A stretch of 64,000 nt of DNA from Neisseria brasiliensis (GTDB lineage: Bacteria; Pseudomonadota; Gammaproteobacteria; Burkholderiales; Neisseriaceae). This document shows, piece after piece, positions 8,774 through 16,339 of the stretch (the first letter of the stretch is position 1; every line of letters begins with the position of its first letter). The stretch spans positions 620,001 through 684,000 of the forward strand of contig NZ_CP046027.1 in the NCBI RefSeq assembly GCF_009671065.1, in the 5' to 3' direction. A model generated the notes under the pieces. It had not been told where the DNA came from. It saw only the letters and a program-made list of their open reading frames with translations, and searched no databases. The translations under genes were made by a program, and so were the position numbers.

Positions 8774-9535
8774 ATGAAGTATCAAACGGCGGTTGCCGGC
8801 ATTGTGGCCGCAGCGGTGGCCGGATTGGCAATTGCCAAAGCACCGGAAATCCCTGCCGCACGCATCGACAGCATGGTGAAAGAAGTGTTGCGTCAGGCCG
8901 ACCAACATCCCAACCAAACATCCAAGCCGGATGGCGCGGCCATCCGCAAGGATGTGGTGCGTCAGTTGCAAACGTTTGAAGTGTTGAAAAACGAGGCTAT
9001 CAAGGTCGGATTGGATAAAGACCCCGAAGTGCAAAACCAATTCCAAACCATGGAAGCCCAGTTTTACGCCACGCAATACGCGCAATATTTGGAACGCAAC
9101 ACCACTGTTGACGACAACGATTTGTATAAAATCTACGATCAGCAAACGCGCATGATTAAATTGCAGCAAGTGAGCTTCAAGAGCGAGCAAGAAGCCCACG
9201 CTGCACTGGAATTGCTGCGTAAAGGCTTGTCGTTTGATGATTTGATGAAGCGTTATCCGAATCCGGAACAAGCGTTCAACGAATTCATCATGCCGCAACA
9301 ATTGCCGCCGTACATGGCTGAAATTGTTGAGCCGATGAGCCGTGGTGATGTGACGCATCAGCCGGTGAAACTACAAGATCAGTTTTATCTGTTTAAACTC
9401 AGCGCAGTCGAGCGCAATCCTGAGGCGCAACCGTTTGAATTGGTGCGCAACCAATTGGCGCAACAGGCTAAGCAGCAAAAAGTACGCCGTCAGATTGACG
9501 ACTTGCTGAAAGCCAACGGCATCAACCAACAATGA
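8774..9535 (+). CDS. Second periplasmic SurA/PpiD-like foldase
   Basis: A 253-residue protein with an N-terminal hydrophobic segment (AVAGIVAAAVAGLAIA, about 6-21) serving as signal peptide or anchor. A helical chaperone region follows, then a divergent parvulin-like domain (about 125-215; EAHAALELLRKGLSFDDLMK, RYPNPEQAF, QFYLFKLSAVE). It is in tandem with the preceding foldase, probably in one operon, and a DUS terminator closes the row. As in its neighbour, the two parvulin histidines are not evident. The annotation as a prolyl isomerase is by family, not by active site. Confidence 0.75.
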   Translation: MKYQTAVAGIVAAAVAGLAIAKAPEIPAARIDSMVKEVLRQADQHPNQTSKPDGAAIRKDVVRQLQTFEVLKNEAIKVGLDKDPEVQNQFQTMEAQFYATQYAQYLERNTTVDDNDLYKIYDQQTRMIKLQQVSFKSEQEAHAALELLRKGLSFDDLMKRYPNPEQAFNEFIMPQQLPPYMAEIVEPMSRGDVTHQPVKLQDQFYLFKLSAVERNPEAQPFELVRNQLAQQAKQQKVRRQIDDLLKANGINQQ

Positions 9536-9550
9536 TGCATTAAGGCATTG

Positions 9551-9592
9551 AAAAAGGCCGTCTGAAATTCAGTTTTTCAGACGGCCTTTTTC
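9551..9592 (+). terminator. DUS inverted-repeat terminator
   Basis: Facing DUS copies flanked by AAAAA and TTTTT, directly after the second foldase gene; it can work on both strands. Confidence 0.8.
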
Positions 9593-9695
9593 TATTCAAC
9601 ACTCTTTTTATCTTTTATGATGCGTTTTTCGCACTTATTAAAAGATTATCCCATACTGGCTTTCAGACGGCCCTAAAACTTTACAAAGGAACATC

Positions 9696-10157
9696 ATGCG
9701 CGCAGTGATTCAAAAAGTAACCCGTGTCCAAGTCGATATTGTTGAAAACAACCGCCGCGACACCAGCGGCAAAATCGACAACGGCTTCATGATTTTACTG
9801 GGCGTGACCCACGACGACACCGAAGCCGATGCCCGCTACATTGCCGATAAAGCCGCCAATCTGCGTATTTTTGAAGACGAAAATGGCAAGCTGAATTTGT
9901 CGCTTAAAGATGTCGGCGGCTCGGTTTTATTGGTGTCGCAATTTACTTTATATGCCGATGCCCGCAGCGGCCGCCACCCTTCTTTCTCGCATGCTGCCCC
10001 TGCTGCCCAAGCCGATGCTTTGTATCAACTTACTGCAAAATATCTGCGTGAACACGGTTTGACCGTAGAAACCGGCCGCTTTCAAACACACATGCAGGTG
10101 ACGCTGTGCAATGACGGGCCGGTGACGCTGCTGTTGGATTCGCAAAAGCTGTTTTAA
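9696..10157 (+). CDS. dtd: D-aminoacyl-tRNA deacylase
   Basis: A 153-residue enzyme that hydrolyses D-amino acids from mischarged tRNA. The DTD signatures are visible: SQFTLYAD at residues 81-88, GRHPSF just after, and NDGPVTLLLDS near the C terminus, which carries the Gly-Pro pair. The length is a little above the E. coli enzyme (145), because of an insertion near residues 17-26 (ENNRRDTSGK). The ATG follows AAAGGA. It stands alone between DUS elements. Confidence 0.95.
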   Translation: MRAVIQKVTRVQVDIVENNRRDTSGKIDNGFMILLGVTHDDTEADARYIADKAANLRIFEDENGKLNLSLKDVGGSVLLVSQFTLYADARSGRHPSFSHAAPAAQADALYQLTAKYLREHGLTVETGRFQTHMQVTLCNDGPVTLLLDSQKLF

Positions 10158-10192
10158 TCTGTTGCTCTAATGAATCTATAAAATGAATCGAT

Positions 10193-10230
10193 AAAAAAGG
10201 CCGTCTGAAACACGATGTTTCAGACGGCCT
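10193..10230. terminator. Bidirectional DUS terminator between dtd and gntK
   Basis: Facing DUS pair preceded by AAAAAA, placed between two convergent genes; it probably serves both. Confidence 0.75.
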
Positions 10231-10249
10231 GAGACTTTGCATTGATGAA

Positions 10250-10777
10250 TTACACGTTCGGCAACAAGCCTTCTGCTTTCACCCAAGCGATGATATCGGC
10301 TTCTACCGCATCCGGCGAACCCGGATTATCGATTTTCACGCCGTATTCGTCGGCTTCAAGCTCTTCCAGAATTTCCAATTGCGAATCCAGCATATCAGCC
10401 TTCATGTAGTGCCCTTTACGCGACATCATACGCTCGAGGTTCACTGCTTGCGGTGGGGTTAGGTGGATAAAGGCCACTTTGCCTTCTGCACCGCGCAAAA
10501 TATCGCGGTATTGTTTTTTCAACGCAGAACAGGTCACAATCGAATACACCGCATCGGCTTGCGCCTGCTCTGTCATCCAATCACGCAGGTTGCCCAGCCA
10601 CGGATAGCGGTCTTCATCGGTTAACGGAATGCCAGCGCCCATTTTGTCGCGGTTGGCTTGGGTGTGAAATTCGTCGCCTTCGGCATAGGCGCATTCGCCC
10701 AAGGTTTTCTGCAGCGACAAGGCTGCTGTGGTTTTACCGCAGCCGCATACGCCCATCATTACAAAATGTACAGTCAT
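10250..10777 (-). CDS. gntK: Gluconokinase
   Basis: A 175-residue kinase that phosphorylates D-gluconate to 6-phosphogluconate. The P-loop GVCGCGKT is at residues 9-16, and LERMMSRKGHYMKADMLDSQ is the conserved gluconokinase segment. The start at 10777 is chosen over a longer reading because TAAGGAG sits just before it; the 17 extra residues upstream overlap the end of the permease gene. Only 10 bases separate it from gntP, so the two form an uptake-and-phosphorylation operon feeding the Entner-Doudoroff or pentose phosphate pathway. Confidence 0.93.
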   Translation of the reverse strand: MTVHFVMMGVCGCGKTTAALSLQKTLGECAYAEGDEFHTQANRDKMGAGIPLTDEDRYPWLGNLRDWMTEQAQADAVYSIVTCSALKKQYRDILRGAEGKVAFIHLTPPQAVNLERMMSRKGHYMKADMLDSQLEILEELEADEYGVKIDNPGSPDAVEADIIAWVKAEGLLPNV

Positions 10778-10787
10778 GTTGTTCTCC

Positions 10788-12173
10788 TTAAACAATGGCA
10801 AAGGCCAATGCCGACAAGGCAAAACCAATCAGGGCAATCAGGGTTTGGTTGACTGTCCATGTTTTCAGGGTAGTCGGTACGTCCATATTCAACAAGCGAC
10901 CAACCAGCCAGAAACCAGAATCGTTAAAGTGGCTGCACCCCACCGAACCGGCTGCCGTGGCCAATACCACGCAAGCCAATTGCCAATCGCTGAAACCGGC
11001 CGCCATCACCGCAGGCGCCATCAAGGCTGCGGCAGTGGTTAAGGCCACCGTAGCAGAACCTTGCGCGATACGCAATGCCAAAGCCACCAAGAAGCAACCG
11101 AGCAACACCGGAATACCCAAATCGGCCATACTGTCGGCCAGCGCTTTACCGATGCCGGAGGCACGCAATACGCCGCCAAACATACCGCCCGCGCCAGTAA
11201 TCAGAATCACCGAACACACCGGACCCAACGCGCCGTCGATGGTTTTTTCCAAAGCCGTGGCTTTCTCACCGCGTTTGCGACCCAACACATACAAAGCTAC
11301 TAATACGGAAATCAAAAGGGCAATTGGTGTCGAACCAATCATGCGCAATGCTTGTACCCAAGTTTCATCGACGCTGACCACTTTTTCACTGATTAAAGTA
11401 GCCAAACCGGTATTCAAGAAAATCAGCAGCATCGGAATCAGCATAATGCCGATAATGGTTGACGCTTTAGCAGGCTCTTTCGGCGTATCGTTGTCTTGTG
11501 CACCGCCACTCAGGAAATCCGGCACCGGCACATTAAATTTACGGCCTAAAATCTGACCCCACAAATAACCACTGAAATACCAAGTAATCACCGCAATCGG
11601 CAAACCAATCAGCAGCACATGACCGATGTTGGCGCCATAAAATTCAGAAGCGGCAATCGGCCCCGGATGCGGCGGCAGAAAAACGTGCATCACCGAAAAT
11701 GCACCAATCGACGCCATCGCATACGGCAACACAGTCGCTTTCATACGGCGTGCGGTGGCAAATACAATCGGCAGCATCACCATCAAGCCGGCATCAAAGA
11801 AAATCGGGAAACCGAAAATCAGCGAAGCCACGCCCAAGGCAAATGGGGCGCGTTTCTCGCCGAACATACGGATCAGGGCATCGGCCAATGATTGCGCGCC
11901 GCCCGATGTTTCCACCAAACGGCCGAGCATCGCGCCCAAGCCGACCAACAAGGCCACGCCGCCGAGCGTGCCGCCGAAGTTTTTCACCAACACGTCATTG
12001 ACGATATTGCCCATTGGCAAGCCGGTGGCAATTGCCGTCAGCAAGCTGACCAACACCAGCGTTACCAAAGCATGAATGCGGAATTTCACAATCATGACCA
12101 AAATCAGCGCAATCGCCGCTGCCGCAATCCCCAACAGCGTCCCCGCGCTGAGGGTTTGAGTCCAACCGTCCAT
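10788..12173 (-). CDS. gntP: Gluconate permease, GntP family
   Basis: A 461-residue inner-membrane transporter with about 12-14 hydrophobic segments. Family signatures include FGFPIFFDAGLMVMLPIVF near residues 120-138 and LPPHPGPIAASEFYGANIG near 165-185. GntP proteins import gluconate with protons. It is co-oriented with gntK, whose ribosome binding site overlaps the end of this gene. No regulator gene is next to it. The sub-name (GntP, GntT, GntU) cannot be fixed from sequence alone. Confidence 0.9.
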   Translation of the reverse strand: MDGWTQTLSAGTLLGIAAAAIALILVMIVKFRIHALVTLVLVSLLTAIATGLPMGNIVNDVLVKNFGGTLGGVALLVGLGAMLGRLVETSGGAQSLADALIRMFGEKRAPFALGVASLIFGFPIFFDAGLMVMLPIVFATARRMKATVLPYAMASIGAFSVMHVFLPPHPGPIAASEFYGANIGHVLLIGLPIAVITWYFSGYLWGQILGRKFNVPVPDFLSGGAQDNDTPKEPAKASTIIGIMLIPMLLIFLNTGLATLISEKVVSVDETWVQALRMIGSTPIALLISVLVALYVLGRKRGEKATALEKTIDGALGPVCSVILITGAGGMFGGVLRASGIGKALADSMADLGIPVLLGCFLVALALRIAQGSATVALTTAAALMAPAVMAAGFSDWQLACVVLATAAGSVGCSHFNDSGFWLVGRLLNMDVPTTLKTWTVNQTLIALIGFALSALAFAIV

Positions 12174-12353
12174 TTGTCACCTTTCAATTGATAAAATGTA
12201 AACAGATAAGAAAATTTTCAGCAAAATTTCACCATAAATTTAGCACAAATCATGCAACCATGCCGAGATCAAAATATTCTGTTTCAATAAGGTTATATTT
12301 ATTAAAATGAAATTTTTCAACTGAATACTGATTTCATGACGTAAATCAAAAAG

Positions 12354-12395
12354 AAAAAGGCCGTCTGAAAAACTACATTTTCAGACGGCCTTTTC
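12354..12395. terminator. DUS inverted-repeat terminator before the C39 gene end
   Basis: Facing DUS copies with AAAAAG and CTTTT flanks. It lies just beyond the stop of the minus-strand C39 peptidase gene and terminates it. Confidence 0.8.
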
Positions 12396-12410
12396 CTGAT
12401 ATGGCCTGAT

Positions 12411-13049
12411 TTAATCTGCCCTGCGGCTTTTCACTTGCGTTACCGCAAACTCAGTCTGCCGCTTCGGCTGCCGCGTAAAAAACGCAGCATTACTTTGAAT
12501 GTCCATGCCCTTAGGCAACACAGCCAAAATCTTCCCCGACAAATCTCCCTCCCGCGTCTGCCATGCATCAAGAAACTGCGCTTTACCCATCGAAATATGC
12601 CCCAACGACGGGTCGGCCAGCAAAACCGTATCCTTAGATATACCGCGCAACACCGAAAAATGGTCGTCTTTACGGTATTTCAAATACACAATCACCGGAA
12701 TTTTCAAAGCCGCCAACTGCTCGAACGACAGCGCATAACCCTTCGCCTCAAAACCGAAATCCGGCAGAATCCGCTGCATATCTTCAAACGAAGCCCGTTC
12801 GCGCGTTTTGTCCATTTTGTCGAGCACTTCTTCTTCCGTCAGCTTCTGCCCGTAGAAATTATTCAGCAGCGTCGCCACCGAAGCCGCGCCGCAAGAATAA
12901 TCCAAATCCTGCTTCACAATATTGAAATCACGTTTTGTCTTCCAACTCTGCACCTTGATTTTGCCGTAGGCCAAAGGATTATCGTGCGGCAGCGCGGCAT
13001 GGGTAATGGACGGCAGCAGGCATAAACAGATTAAAAGACAGTGCTTCAT
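12411..13049 (-). CDS. Exported stand-alone C39-type cysteine peptidase
   Basis: A 212-residue precursor with signal peptide MKHCLLICLCLLPSITHAA and a complete papain-like C39 domain: Gln47 (oxyanion) and Cys53 in QDLDYSCGAAS, His130 in DDHFSVLRG, Asp146 in LLADPSLG. C39 peptidases normally sit at the N terminus of bacteriocin ABC exporters and cut after double-glycine leaders. This one has no transporter domain and is predicted to work in the periplasm. It is the last gene of the minus-strand accessory cluster, whose exported peptide has a TEG-A leader end. The start at 13049 has an AGGAAA box; six upstream codons are rejected. That it processes those peptides is inference. Confidence 0.85.
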   Translation of the reverse strand: MKHCLLICLCLLPSITHAALPHDNPLAYGKIKVQSWKTKRDFNIVKQDLDYSCGAASVATLLNNFYGQKLTEEEVLDKMDKTRERASFEDMQRILPDFGFEAKGYALSFEQLAALKIPVIVYLKYRKDDHFSVLRGISKDTVLLADPSLGHISMGKAQFLDAWQTREGDLSGKILAVLPKGMDIQSNAAFFTRQPKRQTEFAVTQVKSRRAD

Positions 13050-13065
13050 AATATTTTCCTTTGAC

Positions 13066-13110
13066 AAAGGCCGTCTGAAAAATCAAACAATGTTTTCAGA
13101 CGGCCTTTTC
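13066..13110. terminator. DUS inverted-repeat hairpin between RDD and C39 genes
   Basis: Facing DUS pair with AAAGG and CCTTTT ends, just upstream of the C39 start and 80 bases after the RDD gene. It would limit read-through, so the C39 gene may have its own promoter. Confidence 0.65.
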
Positions 13111-13194
13111 CGAATACAAGCTATTGCAGGGCAGCAGGTAAGTCAGGGTGCAAACCCAACAAAAACCGCAAATGATTAGAACACGCAGGTACGG

Positions 13195-13650
13195 TTACTC
13201 CGCCTTTTGGCGGCCAACCTTACCTACGCGCACCACTACCGTCCCCGCCATCTTGTCGTGCCAGCCCTGCTTGCGCTTGTCGAAAGCAACCCAAAAATAG
13301 CCCAAGAATAGCGGAATCATAGCCACAATATAACCGATATAGCGGATAAGCGACTGTCGAAAATCGATGTTTTTCCCTGTCTGCGCACCCACCACTTTCA
13401 AGCCCAACAACATCTTACCCGGCGTGGCGGAGAATTTCAGCCAAAAAAACAGCGTACATAAAAAGGGGAAAACATAATTGAAAAACACATCGGCAAAACC
13501 GTGTGAATAAAACAGGCTGCCGTCTTGGGGAACATAGGTAAAATACTCCGCCCCGTAAATCAGATACAGCGCAAACAGAATGACGGGCATAAGAATAAGC
13601 CAATCAATCAAATTGGCCGCACAGCGCAGCCAAAAACCGGCATAGTTCAT
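13195..13650 (-). CDS. RDD family membrane protein
   Basis: A 151-residue inner-membrane protein with about three hydrophobic helices. The RDD domain reads GFWLRCAANLIDWLILMPVI at the N terminus and ATPGKMLLGLKVV near residues 80-92, and ends with FDKRKQGWHDKMAGTVVV. The Arg and Asp residues that name the family are present. The ATG at 13650, with AAGGA a few bases before, is preferred over the GTG one codon upstream. Its role is unknown. It lies between the IS-damaged membrane gene and the C39 peptidase, so it may belong to that cluster. Confidence 0.82.
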   Translation of the reverse strand: MNYAGFWLRCAANLIDWLILMPVILFALYLIYGAEYFTYVPQDGSLFYSHGFADVFFNYVFPFLCTLFFWLKFSATPGKMLLGLKVVGAQTGKNIDFRQSLIRYIGYIVAMIPLFLGYFWVAFDKRKQGWHDKMAGTVVVRVGKVGRQKAE

Positions 13651-13738
13651 CACTTTCCTTTCCTTAATAATTCTTCAAACAGCGTAACCCCGAATCTGAA
13701 AATCGGGCGGGGCGGTAGGGATATTGTCATTAAGCGGA

Positions 13739-13787
13739 CGTAGCAACTGTATTTTTAACCCCGTCAGGCAAAAATACAGTTGCTACG
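13739..13787. repeat. Long perfect inverted repeat (18-bp arms, 13-base loop)
   Basis: CGTAGCAACTGTATTTTT at 13739-13756 and its exact reverse complement at 13770-13787 surround AACCCCGTCAGGC. It contains no DUS. It lies between the small membrane gene and the RDD gene. There is no T run outside the stem, so it is not a textbook terminator; a mobile repeat end or RNA processing hairpin is possible. Confidence 0.7.
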
Positions 13788-13816
13788 CTTGCTATAGTTA
13801 ACATGACAACCTTAGA

Positions 13817-14102
13817 TTATTCTCTTTTACTACCCCTAATCTTATCTAGAAAATAGATACAAATACTGATAACAAAACTGACCGACATACTAAAAATACC
13901 GATACCTTTCCATGCAATCTCATATCCTTTTAATAAGTATACGATAGCCGAAAAACCAACAGCTATACTGTAGACCAATGAAAAACATACGGCATACAGC
14001 AAGATAGGTGGAACTTTTATCGTTCGGTTATTTTCAGTAATATATTTGGCTAACTCACTACCAAATATCCCTGATAATAAATAAATAAGAAGGTTATCTT
14101 CC
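13817..14102 (-). pseudogene. Small two-TM membrane protein, start codon split by IS605-type element
   Basis: The open frame from 14102 down encodes EDNLLIYLLSGIFGSELAKY, two hydrophobic helices (ILLYAVCFSLVYSIAVGFSA and IGIFSMSVSFVISICIYFL) and a basic tail. No valid start remains. The transposon right end (GTCAA) stops at 14103. Joining the sequence left of the element (ending TTTAT) to the sequence here (starting GGAAGAT) gives TTTATGGAAGAT, an ATG in the correct frame. The intact gene was about 95 codons and began 3 bases after the stop of the upstream peptide gene. Its plan (short amphipathic start, two TM helices, basic end) matches the protein at 16340-16621. An immunity role is inferred only. 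Confidence 0.7.
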
Positions 14103-14262
14103 TTGACGTCCTTCCCTCCCTGAAGGGAGGGAATTCCTACGGCGATTTGTGAACGGCATTGAGCCATTCACAAATCGCTTCGGTGGGTTTCTGCTGCTGA
14201 CCGCCTTACTGCACGGTTCACTTCACAGACGCTACGGGCACGTCCTGCCCTGAAACTTCATT
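14103..14262 (-). ncRNA. Probable omega RNA (reRNA) region of TnpB
   Basis: In this family TnpB uses an RNA made from the 3' end of tnpB and the transposon right end, with the flanking host bases as guide. The 160 bases between the tnpB stop and the right end contain two strong hairpins and are structured as expected. The guide would begin GGAAGATAACCTTCTT at 14102 and go down. This is inferred from family knowledge; no transcript evidence is available. Confidence 0.5.
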
Positions 14263-15405
14263 TTACTTTTGCGCTGCCAAAATCTCTTGACCGCGCTTTA
14301 ACACATTGATTGCACCCACAATATCCGCATTGTTTTGATAGCCACATTGCACACATTCAAAGTTTGCCTGTGTTTGACGGTTATCTTTGGCAGTATGTCC
14401 GCAAGCTGGGCAACAACGACTGGTATTTTGTGGCGGAACAGCCACCAAATGCCCACCGCGCCACAACAGCTTATAGTCCAACTGACGGCGAAACTCAAAC
14501 CAAGACTGGTCTAAAATCGCACGGTTTAAGCTTGATTTGGCAGCAACGTTTTTTCCATGCTGCACGGCGTTGCCTTTAGCGGATTTGGACATATTCGCCA
14601 CCTGCAAATCTTCCACATACACAATCGCGTGGTTTTGGCTGATTGCGCTGCTGATTTGGTGCAGGTAGTTTTTACGGATATTGCTGATTTTGTGGTGCAA
14701 ACGGCTGATTTTTGCTTTCAGTTTCTGCCAGTTTTTGCTGAATTTGGTTTTGTGTTTGAACTGTTTTTGCAGTTTTGCTAGTTTGCCTTTCAACGTTTTG
14801 AATGCGTTGATTGGCTCAAAAAACTGACCATTGGACAATGTTGCAAATTTGGCAACACCCATATCAATCCCAGTTTCGCCACCGTTTGGCTGCGCGATTT
14901 CCTGCTCGGTTTCGGTTTGCATAGATACAAACCATTTACCGCATTTTTGCGATACGGTTACGTTTTTCAGGCTGCCTGAAACGTGTCGGCTGTTGCGATA
15001 GCGCACCCAACCGATTTTGGGCAAATAGATACGATTATTTTGCTGCTCCAATTTACAGCCTTGCGGAAAGCGGAAACTGTCTTTTTCGCCTTTGCGTTTG
15101 AATTTGGGGAAATCTGCGCGTTTGGCAAAGAAGTTTTTGAATGCGCTTTCCAAGTCTTTCAAACTTTGCTGCAAAACTTGGCTGTGGCAGTCTTTTAGCC
15201 AGTCTAATTCTCGTTTCCATTCAGGCAGCAAATTTGCGATTTTGGTGTAGCTAAATTTGAACGAATTATCTTGTTGATATTGTTCGTTTTGATACGCCAA
15301 AGCACGATTGAATACGAAACGCGAACAACCGCAAAATTGTTTCATTTTGCGGATTTGCTCGCCGTTTGGCATCAGTTCAAATTTGAATGTTTTGAGTATT
15401 AACAT
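14263..15405 (-). CDS. tnpB: RNA-guided nuclease TnpB (IS605 OrfB)
   Basis: A 380-residue protein. An N-terminal helix-turn-helix region (FNRALAYQNEQY) precedes a split RuvC nuclease. RuvC-I Asp is in GIDMGVAKF (near residue 180) and RuvC-II Glu in VYVEDLQVANM (near 270). A CXXC...CXXC zinc ribbon (CPACGH, CVQCGY) follows, with RuvC-III Asp in NNADIVGAINVL. All catalytic positions are present, so it is likely active. TnpB is guided by the omega RNA from the element's right end and cuts donor sites to keep the element. It is divergent from tnpA across a 44-base gap. Confidence 0.93.
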   Translation of the reverse strand: MLILKTFKFELMPNGEQIRKMKQFCGCSRFVFNRALAYQNEQYQQDNSFKFSYTKIANLLPEWKRELDWLKDCHSQVLQQSLKDLESAFKNFFAKRADFPKFKRKGEKDSFRFPQGCKLEQQNNRIYLPKIGWVRYRNSRHVSGSLKNVTVSQKCGKWFVSMQTETEQEIAQPNGGETGIDMGVAKFATLSNGQFFEPINAFKTLKGKLAKLQKQFKHKTKFSKNWQKLKAKISRLHHKISNIRKNYLHQISSAISQNHAIVYVEDLQVANMSKSAKGNAVQHGKNVAAKSSLNRAILDQSWFEFRRQLDYKLLWRGGHLVAVPPQNTSRCCPACGHTAKDNRQTQANFECVQCGYQNNADIVGAINVLKRGQEILAAQK

Positions 15406-15449
15406 GATTTCATGGATAATGGAATTTTTAGCAATTTTACACTTGGTCT

Positions 15450-15866
15450 ATGGAAAAAGAAACTGATTTAAGACGTGGTCGGCACGTTGTTTTTAATCTT
15501 CATGTACATTTGGTATTTGTCGCAAAATATCGCCGAAAAGTGTTCACAAAAGAAATTTTGGACGATATGCGCGGTATTTTTGAGAGCGTCTGCACCGATT
15601 TTGAAGCGCAACTGGTGGAATTTGACGGCGAAGATGACCATGTTCATTTACTTGTGAACTATCCGCCCAAAGTGTCTATTTCAAAACTGGTGAACAGCTT
15701 GAAAGGTGTATCTAGCCGCATGATTAGACAGAAAAATTATCCAAGCATCAAACAAAAATTATGGGGCGGTGCGTTGTGGTCGCCGTCTTATTTTGCAGGT
15801 AGCTGTGGTGGTGCGCCGATTACGATTATTCGGCAGTATATTGAACAGCAGAAAACGCCTGATTAA
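15450..15866 (+). CDS. tnpA: Y1 HUH transposase TnpA (IS200-like)
   Basis: A 138-residue single-strand transposase. The HUH metal motif is DHVHLLV near residues 63-69 and the catalytic Tyr is in IIRQYIEQQ near residue 131. VVFNLHVHLVFVAKYRRKVF at the start is the usual IS200 N terminus. It cuts and pastes one DNA strand using the subterminal hairpins as ends. Nothing in the frame suggests inactivation, so the element could still move. Confidence 0.93.
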   Translation: MEKETDLRRGRHVVFNLHVHLVFVAKYRRKVFTKEILDDMRGIFESVCTDFEAQLVEFDGEDDHVHLLVNYPPKVSISKLVNSLKGVSSRMIRQKNYPSIKQKLWGGALWSPSYFAGSCGGAPITIIRQYIEQQKTPD

Positions 15867-15955
15867 CTGAATATCAACGGTTTTAGGACTGCTACGCAGT
15901 CCGCGCCTTATATCTCCGCCGTGAACGGCGAAGTTTTACGGCGCAGCCTGATAAA

Positions 15956-16336
15956 TTATCTTTTATGCTTGCCCAATGCCGCACTGGAAGATTGATTTAA
16001 TCCAAACGCATTGGCACGAATGACAGTATTAGGCACTGCATTTCCATTCCTCCATGCTTCCTTAGCAAAAGTTTTGGTTGAAATACCTGCACCGCGCAGC
16101 ATAGCATTAGTATATCCACCACCCACCATACCTCCTCATACAGCTGCTAGTGTACTACGGGTAGAAGCAGGTTGTCCAGTACGATAGTAGCTTACGCCGT
16201 GATTGCCCCATGCACTAATATTACCCCCAATTAATGCATCTAGCACAAAGGGTGCCCAAGCCCCCTCGGTTTCCCTCATCTCCTGCTTCGACAATTCCGC
16301 CAACTGCAACGGCTTGTTTTCCTGCACTTCAAACAT
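15956..16336 (-). pseudogene. Second leader-type peptide gene, 5'-shortened and with an in-frame TGA
   Basis: The frame from the ATG at 16336 encodes MFEVQENKPLQLAELSKQEM then RETEGAWAPF, clearly homologous to residues 51-80 of the peptide at 16677-17180. It stops at a TGA (16138-16136) after 66 codons. The same frame then continues for 59 more sense codons (GGMVGGGYTNAMLRGAGIST... GKHKR) to a TAA at 15956-15958, giving a core about as long as that of the first peptide. One base change therefore separates it from an intact frame. It also lacks the Sec signal part: the upstream codon is a stop of the preceding gene, 3 bases away, and no Shine-Dalgarno is seen. I call it a decayed paralogue. 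Confidence 0.7.
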
Positions 16337-16339
16337 TTG

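Larger units (their letters stand above)
14103..15950. mobile_element. IS200/IS605-family insertion sequence with divergent tnpB and tnpA
   Basis: A 1,848-base element with divergent tnpB (minus) and tnpA (plus). It has no terminal inverted repeats but subterminal hairpins, as expected for this family. At the right end (tnpB 3' side) the hairpins are 14114-14131 (CCCTCCC/GGGAGGG) and 14142-14178 (12-bp stem). At the left end they are 15917-15930 and 15886-15902. The minus strand reads TTTAT just before the left end, which fits a family target motif. The right end is set at GTCAA because this restores an intact ORF across the junction. Both proteins look complete. Confidence 0.85.

Noticed and set aside
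14104..14167. ATG at 14167 as start of the small membrane protein
   Set aside because: These codons come from the transposon right end (hairpin sequence) and no ribosome site precedes them; the true start was split by the insertion.
16136..16138. TGA in the second peptide gene as selenocysteine
   Set aside because: No hairpin of the SECIS type was found beside it, and the surrounding residues suggest a mutated Gly, Trp or Arg codon.
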